Source of the DNA: Clostridia bacterium
Lineage (GTDB): Bacteria; Bacillota; Clostridia; Oscillospirales; Acutalibacteraceae
DNA length: 10,118 nucleotides
Assembly: GCA_900769535.1 (NCBI GenBank)
Contig: CAAGHB010000062.1
Location: 1-10,118, forward strand
Direction: 5' to 3'
Under the pieces are notes generated by a model, which did not search any database, had not been told where the DNA came from, and saw only the letters and a program-made list of their open reading frames with translations. Position numbers and translations under genes: made by a program. Of this stretch, positions 1-4,844 are shown piece after piece. The stretch's first letter is position 1; every line of letters starts with the position of its first letter.

Positions 1-276
1 AAAAAGACCAATCCCGGAGCAGCGCAGGGAGCCGGTTGTATGTATATTTTCATGCCGCTTTTCTCTCTTATTATTGCGTTTACCGTACCGGGCGCAGTTG
101 GTTTTTATTGGGCATGCTCAAACATTGTAAGTATGTTTATAAGCATCTTTACTAACAAAATGTACAGCCCTGCCCGTACGATTGCACAAATCGAAGCAAA
201 AACCGTTTTAAAACGAATGAAATACGAAAATGAAAAGATAGAAGCAGCGTTAAAGAGGGAAGAAGCTGCTGAGTAA
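1..276 (+). CDS. yidC: YidC/Oxa1 family membrane protein insertase, C-terminal fragment (5' end outside window)
   Basis: This is the last 91 codons of an open frame that enters from the left edge and stops at a TAA at 274-276. YidC inserts proteins into the cytoplasmic membrane, alone or with SecYEG. The visible part shows the typical end of the family: a hydrophobic segment beginning MYIFMPLFSLIIAF, then VPGAVGFYWACSNIVSMF, which fits the last transmembrane segment (family pattern P-x-G-x-x-x-YW-x-x-SN). A charged cytoplasmic tail rich in Lys and Glu follows. The gene directly downstream is jag, its usual partner in the Firmicute rnpA-yidC-jag cluster, with a 35-base gap and no terminator between them, so the two are probably cotranscribed. 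The internal ATG at 40 is not a start; the frame is open from base 1. Confidence 0.92.
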   Translation, partial: KKTNPGAAQGAGCMYIFMPLFSLIIAFTVPGAVGFYWACSNIVSMFISIFTNKMYSPARTIAQIEAKTVLKRMKYENEKIEAALKREEAAE

Positions 277-311
277 AGGTAAGTGTACCCTGAAAGGAAT
301 GAATAGGAAAA

Positions 312-1256
312 ATGCGTGAAGCTATATCTACCGGAGCTTCGGTTGAAGAAGCAAAGGAAAAAGCGATAGAAATGCTCGGCGATATCGGCGATGCCGATGT
401 CGAATTTGAAATAATCGACCTTCCGGAAAAGAAGGTTTTAGGTCTCTTCGGCGGCAAGGAAGCAAAGGTTCGAGTATTCGTCGAATCATTGGATAACGAC
501 CTTCCGAAAGAAAAGGCAAAGCCGGAGAAGAAGGCCGAAAAGAAGGTAGAAAAAAAGGCCGAAAAATCCGAGAAAAAAGCTGATAAAAAGGCCGAGAAAA
601 AGGCCGAAAAGGAAATAAAGTCAGCCGACGAAAAGCCCGTTACATACGGAGTAAAGAACGTTGACGGTTTAATCAAATATGTAAAGGATATCCTTGACCA
701 CATGGACATCGGCGAGGTCACCATCACCTCCACTGACATCGAAAAGGGCGTAAAGCTCGACATCGAGGGCGAAGGTATGGGAGCTGTTATCGGAAGAAGG
801 GGTGAAACCCTCGACGCCATCCAGTGTCTTGCCTCTCTCTACTGCAATCAGGAGGAAGAGGGCGAGTTTAAGAGGGTGGTTCTCGATACAAGCGGCTACC
901 GCGAAAAGAGGGAAAAAACCTTGCAGGCCCTCGCAGCAAAGACTGCGCGTCAGGCGCTTCGTTCAGGCAGAAATCAGTCACTCGAACCGATGAACCCGTA
1001 TGAGAGAAGAATTATTCATTCAGCTGTTCAGGAAATTGACGGAGTCACCTCGTGGTCGGTCAGCGACGGAAAAAATCGTCGCGTAATAATCGGCTTTGAA
1101 AAGGGCAGTGAACCTGCTCCGAGAGCTCGTTCATCACGCGGAGGCCGTTCACGTAATTCGTCTCGTTCATCGGCACCGAAGGGTGTAAATACAGCACCTG
1201 CGAAGGAGCCGGTTAACGAACTCGGCGAAGGCCCGATGTATGGACGTATTGGTTAA
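312..1256 (+). CDS. jag: Jag/KhpB RNA-binding protein (Jag-N, KH and R3H domains)
   Basis: This 314-residue RNA-binding protein has the full Jag domain order. Jag/KhpB binds many RNAs, often with KhpA, and affects cell elongation and division in Gram-positive bacteria. The Jag-N domain is at about residues 1-58 and includes the family motif VLGLFGGKEAKV. A low-complexity Lys/Glu/Ala linker covers about 66-108. The KH domain is at about 114-190 with GxxG loop G161-R-R-G164. The R3H domain is at about 195-262 with R232-x3-H236. A Ser/Arg/Gly-rich tail at 270-290 precedes a conserved-looking end, PMYGRIG. The start at 312 is preceded by purine-rich GAAAGGAATGAATAGGAA, and residue 1 begins the Jag-N fold. 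It follows yidC and is closed by a strong hairpin at 1276-1309. The mnmE gene that usually comes next is absent. Confidence 0.93.
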   Translation: MREAISTGASVEEAKEKAIEMLGDIGDADVEFEIIDLPEKKVLGLFGGKEAKVRVFVESLDNDLPKEKAKPEKKAEKKVEKKAEKSEKKADKKAEKKAEKEIKSADEKPVTYGVKNVDGLIKYVKDILDHMDIGEVTITSTDIEKGVKLDIEGEGMGAVIGRRGETLDAIQCLASLYCNQEEEGEFKRVVLDTSGYREKREKTLQALAAKTARQALRSGRNQSLEPMNPYERRIIHSAVQEIDGVTSWSVSDGKNRRVIIGFEKGSEPAPRARSSRGGRSRNSSRSSAPKGVNTAPAKEPVNELGEGPMYGRIG

Positions 1257-1275
1257 TATAAACTCAATAAAATAA

Positions 1276-1309
1276 CAAAAAGCGGCGGTGATTGCACCGT
1301 CGCTTTTTG
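1276..1309 (+). terminator. Intrinsic terminator after jag, probably bidirectional
   Basis: A 15-bp stem (1276-1290 with 1295-1309, one G-T pair) closes an ATTG tetraloop. The GC-rich core GCGGCGGTG/CACCGTCGC is flanked by A5 on the left and T5 on the right. It lies 20 bases after the jag stop. The flanking A and T tracts mean that it also gives a hairpin plus U-run on the - strand. It could therefore also end the convergent M23 gene, whose stop is 75 bases away. Confidence 0.9.
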
Positions 1310-1383
1310 TTGCCCCTACCGTGAATATAATACCGATTTCCGTGGGCGTGAAAAATGTTTTATGCCGAAAATGTTATTTGATA

Positions 1384-2142
1384 TTACTCAAATTTCACGA
1401 GTTCGAGAGGGGAGATATATGCACCGTCTTTTACGGCGGCAAAATGGAGATGCGATTTGTCCGCCGATTCGCAAGGAATTGCACCGACATTCCCGATATC
1501 CTGATTTATTCCAACGATGTCGCCTTTTTTGACGTATGCGGTTTTTATTCCGCAATAGACGGTGAAAACGCCGTTTGAATGGTCAATTTTAATTACCTTG
1601 CCGTATTTTGAATCGGTGTATATGTCATATACCACACCGTCACCTGAGCTGTGAACGGTTGCGCCTTCGTCGGCAGCAATATCGATGGCGTTGTGAAGCC
1701 GCCAGTCCGCATAGGTTTCGGAATATTGCAGCTCCTTTAAGCTGAATGGCTTTATAATTTCGCCGGTCAGCGGCAGAACGAAGTGTTCAGCAACCGGCGG
1801 CTCGTTTGATGAATTCGATTCATCTTCGCTTAAAACGCTGCTTGTTTCATCGTCGGTATTGTTTGCCGCCGAGTCTAATTGGTTAGAGGAGGTGTTTTTG
1901 TCCGATTCATCAGATGATGAATCGTCATTGGGAGTGAACACCTTGCCTACGTTTATAGTTTCATTGTATGACGAAGTGTTTTCGCTTATGAAGGAGGAGG
2001 TTTTGTCGATTTTTGCCGTTCGATTATCCATATTTTTGCCGAGCGTCAGCCAGCCGCAAGCACCCAGACCTATCATGCATAATGCAAGCGCAATATAACT
2101 TCCTTTGCCTTTTAATCTATGTTTAAGTCCTGTTATTTTCAT
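1384..2142 (-). CDS. SpoIIQ-like membrane-anchored LytM/M23 domain protein
   Basis: This 252-residue protein has a short basic N-terminus, one transmembrane segment at about 15-35, a long Ser/Asp/Asn-rich extracytoplasmic linker (about 47-115) and a C-terminal M23 (LytM) domain (about 120-252). The zinc ligands of M23 peptidases all seem present: H150 and D154 in WRLHNAIDIAA, and H231-L-H233. It may thus be an active or at least metal-binding endopeptidase. The layout and the DWRLHNAIDI stretch resemble SpoIIQ, the forespore protein that joins SpoIIIAH across the engulfment space. That identity is inferred; a generic M23 cell-wall hydrolase is the alternative. The ATG at 2142 has a good SD, AAAGGAAG (2149-2156). 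A sigma-F-like promoter lies directly upstream (2167-2196), which supports a sporulation role. It is transcribed toward jag, and both probably share the terminator at 1276-1309. Confidence 0.8.
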   Translation of the reverse strand: MKITGLKHRLKGKGSYIALALCMIGLGACGWLTLGKNMDNRTAKIDKTSSFISENTSSYNETINVGKVFTPNDDSSSDESDKNTSSNQLDSAANNTDDETSSVLSEDESNSSNEPPVAEHFVLPLTGEIIKPFSLKELQYSETYADWRLHNAIDIAADEGATVHSSGDGVVYDIYTDSKYGKVIKIDHSNGVFTVYCGIKTAYVKKGDIVGINQDIGNVGAIPCESADKSHLHFAAVKDGAYISPLELVKFE

Positions 2143-2148
2143 TCAACT

Positions 2149-2156
2149 CTTCCTTT
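2149..2156 (-). promoter_or_regulatory. Ribosome binding site of the SpoIIQ-like gene
   Basis: AAAGGAAG on the - strand ends 6 bases before the ATG at 2142. It fixes the start of the M23 protein. Confidence 0.75.
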
Positions 2157-2166
2157 CTTTTACATT

Positions 2167-2196
2167 TATTTTTGACGGCGTGAGGGCAGTTTATGC
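2167..2196 (-). promoter_or_regulatory. Putative sigma-F (forespore) promoter of the SpoIIQ-like gene
   Basis: On the - strand GCATA (2196-2192) is followed after exactly 15 bases by GTCAAAAATA (2176-2167). The known sigma-F consensus is GYATA, about 15 bases, GGNNANAHTR. The -35 matches fully and the -10 matches at all specified positions but the second G. Transcription would begin near 2160, just ahead of the SD at 2149-2156, giving a leader of about 18 bases. The match is read by eye. It gains weight because spoIIQ is a known sigma-F gene in Bacillus. Confidence 0.5.
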
Positions 2197-2244
2197 AGTA
2201 CTGAAAATAATTATTAAAAAAAAATTAACATATTGGTTATATGT

Positions 2245-2272
2245 TTGCAAAAAGCATTTGTTACAGTATAAT
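2245..2272 (+). promoter_or_regulatory. Putative sigma-A promoter of an unannotated small RNA
   Basis: A perfect -10, TATAAT (2267-2272), has a -35-like TTGCAA (2245-2250, 4 of 6 to TTGACA) 16 bases upstream. It lies in an AT-rich stretch and points away from the SpoIIQ-like gene. The expected start of transcription is near 2279. No protein gene follows on this strand, only a structured stretch ending in a terminator. Confidence 0.55.
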
Positions 2273-2278
2273 TGCACT

Positions 2279-2384
2279 TGAAAAAGCGAAGCTGCATCGC
2301 TTAAAGTGTATTTCTACCCTCCTCAGATTTATACGCTAAGTAGAAAAAAGGAAAAGGCCGTCTCATTTTCGGGACGGCCTTTTT
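2279..2384 (+). ncRNA. Candidate small RNA with an anti-Shine-Dalgarno CCUCCUC loop
   Basis: This 106-base stretch lies between a sigma-A-like promoter and a strong terminator and has no ORF with a ribosome binding site. Three helices can be drawn. Helix 1 is AAGCGA (2284-2289) with TCGCTT (2297-2302) around a 7-base loop. Helix 2 is TTTCTAC (2311-2317) with GTAGAAA (2340-2346), closing a 22-base loop that begins with CCTCCTC (2318-2324). The third helix is the terminator hairpin at 2352-2383. A CU-rich single-stranded loop complementary to Shine-Dalgarno sequences is the hallmark of several Gram-positive trans-acting sRNAs that block translation initiation. No match to a named family is recognised; it is not tmRNA, SRP RNA or RNase P RNA, and it is too short for 6S RNA. 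Existence and role are inferred from the sequence only. Confidence 0.5.
2351..2384 (+). terminator. Intrinsic terminator of the candidate small RNA
   Basis: AAAAGGCCGTCTC (2352-2364) pairs with GGGACGGCCTTTT (2371-2383) around the 6-base loop ATTTTC. The stem is 13 bp with one T-G pair, and a T5 run at 2380-2384 follows the GC core. No annotated protein gene on the + strand ends here, so this is independent evidence for a + transcript starting near 2279. A-rich bases on its left would also let it act weakly on the - strand. Confidence 0.85.
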
Positions 2385-2434
2385 CGTTATTATATTGTAT
2401 TAAGAATTTGAATAGGATTTTAATTTATTGGCAC

Positions 2435-2474
2435 AAAAAAATCACCGCATAGAGCTGTTGCTCTATGCGGTGAT
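2435..2474 (-). terminator. Intrinsic terminator of the CAP lipoprotein gene
   Basis: A perfect 15-bp inverted repeat (2441-2455 with 2460-2474, ATCACCGCATAGAGC and its complement) surrounds a 4-base loop. Seven A residues at 2435-2441 become a U-run on the - strand. It begins 18 bases after the stop of the lipoprotein gene at 2493, as expected of its terminator. Confidence 0.92.
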
Positions 2475-2492
2475 AACAATTTTTTAAAAATA

Positions 2493-3470
2493 TTAGAAGG
2501 GGATAATCATTGTAACGAGCCAGTATGTAACTTCGCCGTTTTTGTAGCATCCAACGGCAATGTATTCATATTTATCGTTCATAATTGCCTTCTTTGAATC
2601 CTCGGAGCTGAGGAGAATTTCGGCAACCTGCTCGGCTGTGTACTCACCCCAAATTCCGTTGAGGCAGGTGCTTCCGCGGCTATGAATTTCGTAATCGGTA
2701 AGAACTGTTGTGTGCTGTCTGTCCTTTCCGATGCCGTAGAAGTCGGGACGCTTTGAGTCCATTGTTCCTTCGCAAGCTTCCTCGAAAACGCGTTGATTAA
2801 CTGCGTATTGAAGCATAATGTCATCGGTTTTAAGCTTATACTGAGCGAGAGAATCAGCGGCTTCTTCGCTTGATGCATCGGAGCCGGTTTCGTCGGCAGC
2901 AGCCGATTCGGCTTCGCTGGATGCTTCTGCATCAGCGGCTCCCTTTGAAAGCTCCTTTGCTCTTGCGTCGTTGAGAAGCTCAACGAGTTCATTTGAGAGC
3001 TCGTCGTTACCTTCGTATTCGTAAACAAGAACCTTTACTGTATCGGAGAAGCCGAGTACGGTGGTACAAGCAATTGTAGCGCAACCCGGAGCAAGCGCAA
3101 GAACGTTTCCGTCCTTGTCAACCTTTACGATTTTTTCATTTGAGCTTTCCCAGTAAACAGCGGTAATTGCAGGATTATCGGGATAGAGCTTATGGGTGAG
3201 AGATGCTTTCTTGCCTACTTTAAGAACAACTGTGTTATTTTCGTCAGCGCCTTCAATCGAAACGCCGATTTCTTTAACATCTCCTGATTTATATGTATTT
3301 TCGGGTTTTACTGAGGGGTCGCCGATTTTTTCATAAACGATTTCTTCGCGCTTAATGGGTTCGTATTCGGTGCCCTCAAAGCTTTCGGTGCCTTCTTTTG
3401 AGTCACCGCATGAAACGAAAGCGCAAACTATCATTGCAATAACGCAAAGTAATGCAACAAATTTTTTCAT
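2493..3470 (-). CDS. Lipoprotein with bacterial Ig-like (Big_2) domain and divergent CAP/SCP domain
   Basis: This is a predicted surface lipoprotein of 325 residues. The start is ATG 3470, because GGAGGAATT (3475-3483) sits just upstream at the right distance. An upstream in-frame ATG at 3485 would overlap that SD and add only MEELS. A signal peptide (MKKFVALLCVIAMIVCAFVS) ends in a lipobox with Cys21. Residues about 66-152 look like a Big_2 fold (VLKVGKKASLTHKLYPDNP, YWESSNEKIVKVDKDG, GCATIACTT). Residues about 159-325 fit a CAP/YkwD domain (LVELLNDARAKE, then LQYAVNQRVFEEA, KRPDF, VAEILLSSEDSKKAIMNDKY, YIAVGCYKNGEVTYWLV). A Ser/Ala/Glu-rich insert (about 176-208) splits the first two CAP helices. 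The usual His before RP-D is replaced (MDSKRPDF), so the classical CAP metal site looks incomplete. The ligand is unknown. It is downstream of the beta-helix gene on the same strand and ends at its own terminator. Confidence 0.8.
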   Translation of the reverse strand: MKKFVALLCVIAMIVCAFVSCGDSKEGTESFEGTEYEPIKREEIVYEKIGDPSVKPENTYKSGDVKEIGVSIEGADENNTVVLKVGKKASLTHKLYPDNPAITAVYWESSNEKIVKVDKDGNVLALAPGCATIACTTVLGFSDTVKVLVYEYEGNDELSNELVELLNDARAKELSKGAADAEASSEAESAAADETGSDASSEEAADSLAQYKLKTDDIMLQYAVNQRVFEEACEGTMDSKRPDFYGIGKDRQHTTVLTDYEIHSRGSTCLNGIWGEYTAEQVAEILLSSEDSKKAIMNDKYEYIAVGCYKNGEVTYWLVTMIIPF

Positions 3471-3474
3471 TGAT

Positions 3475-3483
3475 AATTCCTCC
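3475..3483 (-). promoter_or_regulatory. Ribosome binding site that decides the lipoprotein start
   Basis: GGAGGAATT on the - strand ends 4 bases before ATG 3470; the GGAGG core is 8 bases from it. It overlaps the alternative upstream ATG (3485-3483), which has no SD of its own. Confidence 0.8.
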
Positions 3484-3502
3484 ATACCGTTGCCGACGGT
3501 AT
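3484..3502 (-). repeat. Hairpin directly upstream of the lipoprotein Shine-Dalgarno
   Basis: ATACCGT (3484-3490) and ACGGTAT (3496-3502) form a perfect 7-bp inverted repeat around a 5-base loop. It abuts GGAGG with no gap. In the mRNA this hairpin could shape access to the SD or protect the 5' end; in DNA it could be an operator. The role is inferred. Confidence 0.5.
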
Positions 3503-3512
3503 AAATTTTATG

Positions 3513-3559
3513 TTTACTGCTTAAATGTTCTCGGCGGCATGATTTGAGAACGCAGTAAA
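3513..3559 (-). repeat. Interrupted 14-bp inverted repeat between the beta-helix and lipoprotein genes
   Basis: TTTACTGC (3513-3520) pairs with GCAGTAAA (3552-3559), and GTTCTC (3527-3532) with GAGAAC (3546-3551). A 6-base bulge lies on one side and a 13-base loop holds GGCGGC. It begins 12 bases after the stop of the beta-helix gene. No T-run follows on the - strand, so it is not a standard terminator. It may be a processing or partial attenuation element, or an operator for the lipoprotein gene. Confidence 0.5.
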
Positions 3560-3571
3560 ATGTCGTAATAA

Positions 3572-4240
3572 TTATTTAATTTCGACTATGTCGTTTTTGT
3601 TCTTATAAATATGCTTAGGCGGAACGTAACCGCGAACCATTGAAAGCGGATATACGCGGCAGGACCTACCGAGTACAGTACCGGGACAGAGAACGCTGTT
3701 GCATCCGACGTCGGCATAGTCTCCGAGGATTGCTCCGAATTTTTTGAGTCCGGTCTCGACCTTTTCTTCTCCTACCGAAACGGTAACGAGGGATTTGTCC
3801 GATTTAAGATTGGACGTAACGGCTCCTGCGCCCATGTGAGCCATGTAGCCGAGAATTGAGTCGCCTATATAATTATAGTGCGGAACCTGCGCCTTGTCAA
3901 AAATAACTGCGTTTTTAATTTCGGTTGAGTTGCCGATTACGGCTCCTTTTCCGATAATTGCGCTGCCTCGAATAAACGCGCAATGTCTGATTTCAGCGCC
4001 TTCGTCAATGATGAGGGGGCCGTTAAGATAGGCGGTAGGCGCAATTTTTGCCGATTTTGCTACCCAAATGTTTTCTCCGCGCTTTTCGAAAATCTCGGGG
4101 TCAAGCGAATTGCCCAGTTTAATAATAAAGTCGGAGATGAGGGGCAACGCCTTAAACGGAAGGTCAATCCCGTCAAAAAGGTCAGCTGCAATAGTTTTTT
4201 CCAAATCGAGTAATGCGTTTAATGAAAGTTCGTTTGTCAT
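3572..4240 (-). CDS. GlmU-like left-handed beta-helix (hexapeptide repeat) transferase-like protein
   Basis: This 222-residue protein has a short helical N-terminal part (1-56) followed by hexapeptide turns of a left-handed beta-helix (about 57-205), for example IIDEGAEIRHCAFIRGSAIIGKGAVIGNSTEI. Motifs at 121-145 (HYNYIGDSILG, then H135-M-G-A-G and SN 143-144) and at 168-205 (FGAILGDYADVGCNSVLCPGTVLG, YPLSMVRGYVPP) resemble the acetyltransferase half of GlmU. The N-terminal uridylyltransferase domain of GlmU (family about 450 residues) is absent. Homologues in Clostridia are often labelled UDP-N-acetylglucosamine pyrophosphorylase, which this protein cannot be by itself. An acyl- or acetyltransferase acting on a sugar nucleotide is likely; the substrate is unknown. 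ATG 4240 is chosen because AGGAGA (4251-4256) precedes it. The longer GTG start at 4261 would lie upstream of that SD. A sigma-A promoter is at 4286-4314. Confidence 0.8.
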   Translation of the reverse strand: MTNELSLNALLDLEKTIAADLFDGIDLPFKALPLISDFIIKLGNSLDPEIFEKRGENIWVAKSAKIAPTAYLNGPLIIDEGAEIRHCAFIRGSAIIGKGAVIGNSTEIKNAVIFDKAQVPHYNYIGDSILGYMAHMGAGAVTSNLKSDKSLVTVSVGEEKVETGLKKFGAILGDYADVGCNSVLCPGTVLGRSCRVYPLSMVRGYVPPKHIYKNKNDIVEIK

Positions 4241-4285
4241 AAACAGATGCTCTCCTAACACAAGCTGGATATACTTGCATAAATG

Positions 4286-4314
4286 ATTTTACCCGATAAC
4301 AAACAATTTATCAA
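4286..4314 (-). promoter_or_regulatory. Sigma-A promoter of the beta-helix gene
   Basis: On the - strand TTGATA (4314-4309) and TAAAAT (4291-4286) are separated by exactly 17 bases, each 5 of 6 to consensus. The start of transcription is expected near 4279, giving a leader of about 39 bases to ATG 4240. It probably also serves the lipoprotein gene by read-through. Confidence 0.68.
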
Positions 4315-4428
4315 GTGGAATAATATAAAATACTTATTTTTTTTGTAATTTATGCATAATGACGAAAGACGATTTAAAATTTTAAACAGTTTTCTGATTG
4401 AAAAAATCGGTTAAAATGAAAAAAGTAC

Positions 4429-4460
4429 TTTATAATTATCGAAAAATGTTATATTATTAT
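4429..4460 (+). promoter_or_regulatory. Probable promoter region of the zapA operon
   Basis: The very AT-rich 4320-4480 stretch separates the divergent beta-helix gene and zapA. One readable pair is TTTATA (4429-4434) and TATTAT (4452-4457) with a 17-base gap, which would start RNA near 4464. A perfect TATAAT at 4431-4436 is a second -10 candidate but lacks a fair -35. Some promoter must lie here because zapA is the first gene of the rightward series; the exact boxes are uncertain. Confidence 0.35.
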
Positions 4461-4496
4461 AGTGTATATATAAATTTATGTTAATGAGGTGTTTTT

Positions 4497-4844
4497 ATGT
4501 CTCAAAAGGTAAAAATTTGCGTTGGCGGAATTGATTACTATATCAATACCGATGAGGACGAAACCTATATCAGAGGAATAGGAGCAAAGCTCAACGAACG
4601 TCTTGACCAGCTTGCAAAGCAGAACCCCTATTTATCTACAACGATGGTGGCTGTTTTTGCCGCTCTCGAATGCTGCGACGAGGCCGAAAAGGCAAAAAGA
4701 GCGCTCGAAAATATAACAGGAAAAATGCAGGTTAGTGACGCTAAATCAATTGATGCTATTATCGAGGTTGACGAGGCAAGGCGCGAAATAGAGCGTCTTA
4801 ATACCGAGAATATTCGCCTTCGTAAGCAGCTTGCCGGACGATGA
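4497..4844 (+). CDS. zapA: Cell division protein ZapA
   Basis: ZapA is a small FtsZ-binding protein that bundles FtsZ protofilaments and stabilises the Z-ring. This 115-residue protein has the family N-terminal beta-hairpin (VKICVGGIDYYINTDEDETYI) and the alpha-helical head (residues about 23-60: RGIGAKLNERLDQLAKQNPYL, then TMVAVFAALECCDEAEKA). A C-terminal coiled coil at about 80-113 (IDAIIEVDEARREIERLNTEN) gives dimers and tetramers in the family. Size and order match ZapA of Firmicutes. GAGGTG (4486-4491) sits 5 bases before the ATG. Its stop overlaps the U32 start (ATGA), so the two are translationally coupled. Confidence 0.92.
   Translation: MSQKVKICVGGIDYYINTDEDETYIRGIGAKLNERLDQLAKQNPYLSTTMVAVFAALECCDEAEKAKRALENITGKMQVSDAKSIDAIIEVDEARREIERLNTENIRLRKQLAGR

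Noticed and set aside
152..820. 222-residue open frame on the - strand opposite jag
   Set aside because: It is a Phe/Ser-rich mirror of the Lys/Glu codons of the Jag linker, with no SD or recognisable domain; the Jag frame on the other strand is certain.
1288..1578. 96-residue + frame overlapping the M23 gene
   Set aside because: It begins inside the terminator and runs antisense to the well-supported M23 domain; no SD.
2279..2350. Riboswitch or known housekeeping RNA (6S, SRP, T-box)
   Set aside because: No downstream gene on this strand for a riboswitch; length and motifs do not fit 6S, SRP RNA or a T-box.
2579..3028. 149-residue - frame inside the lipoprotein gene
   Set aside because: Out-of-frame shadow of the Ser/Ala-rich CAP region; composition is not protein-like and there is no SD.
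3501..3530. Possible sigma-E or sigma-K promoter (CATAAAATT at 3512-3504) ahead of the lipoprotein gene
   Set aside because: The -10 resembles mother-cell promoters, but no convincing -35 sits at the right distance; AT-rich chance is likely.
4241..4261. GTG start extending the beta-helix protein by 7 residues
   Set aside because: The AGGAGA SD lies within this extension and serves ATG 4240.
4350..4359. Perfect palindrome TTATGCATAA in the divergent intergenic region
   Set aside because: A 10-base AT-rich palindrome is likely to occur by chance here; there is no second copy, and it overlaps no readable promoter box.
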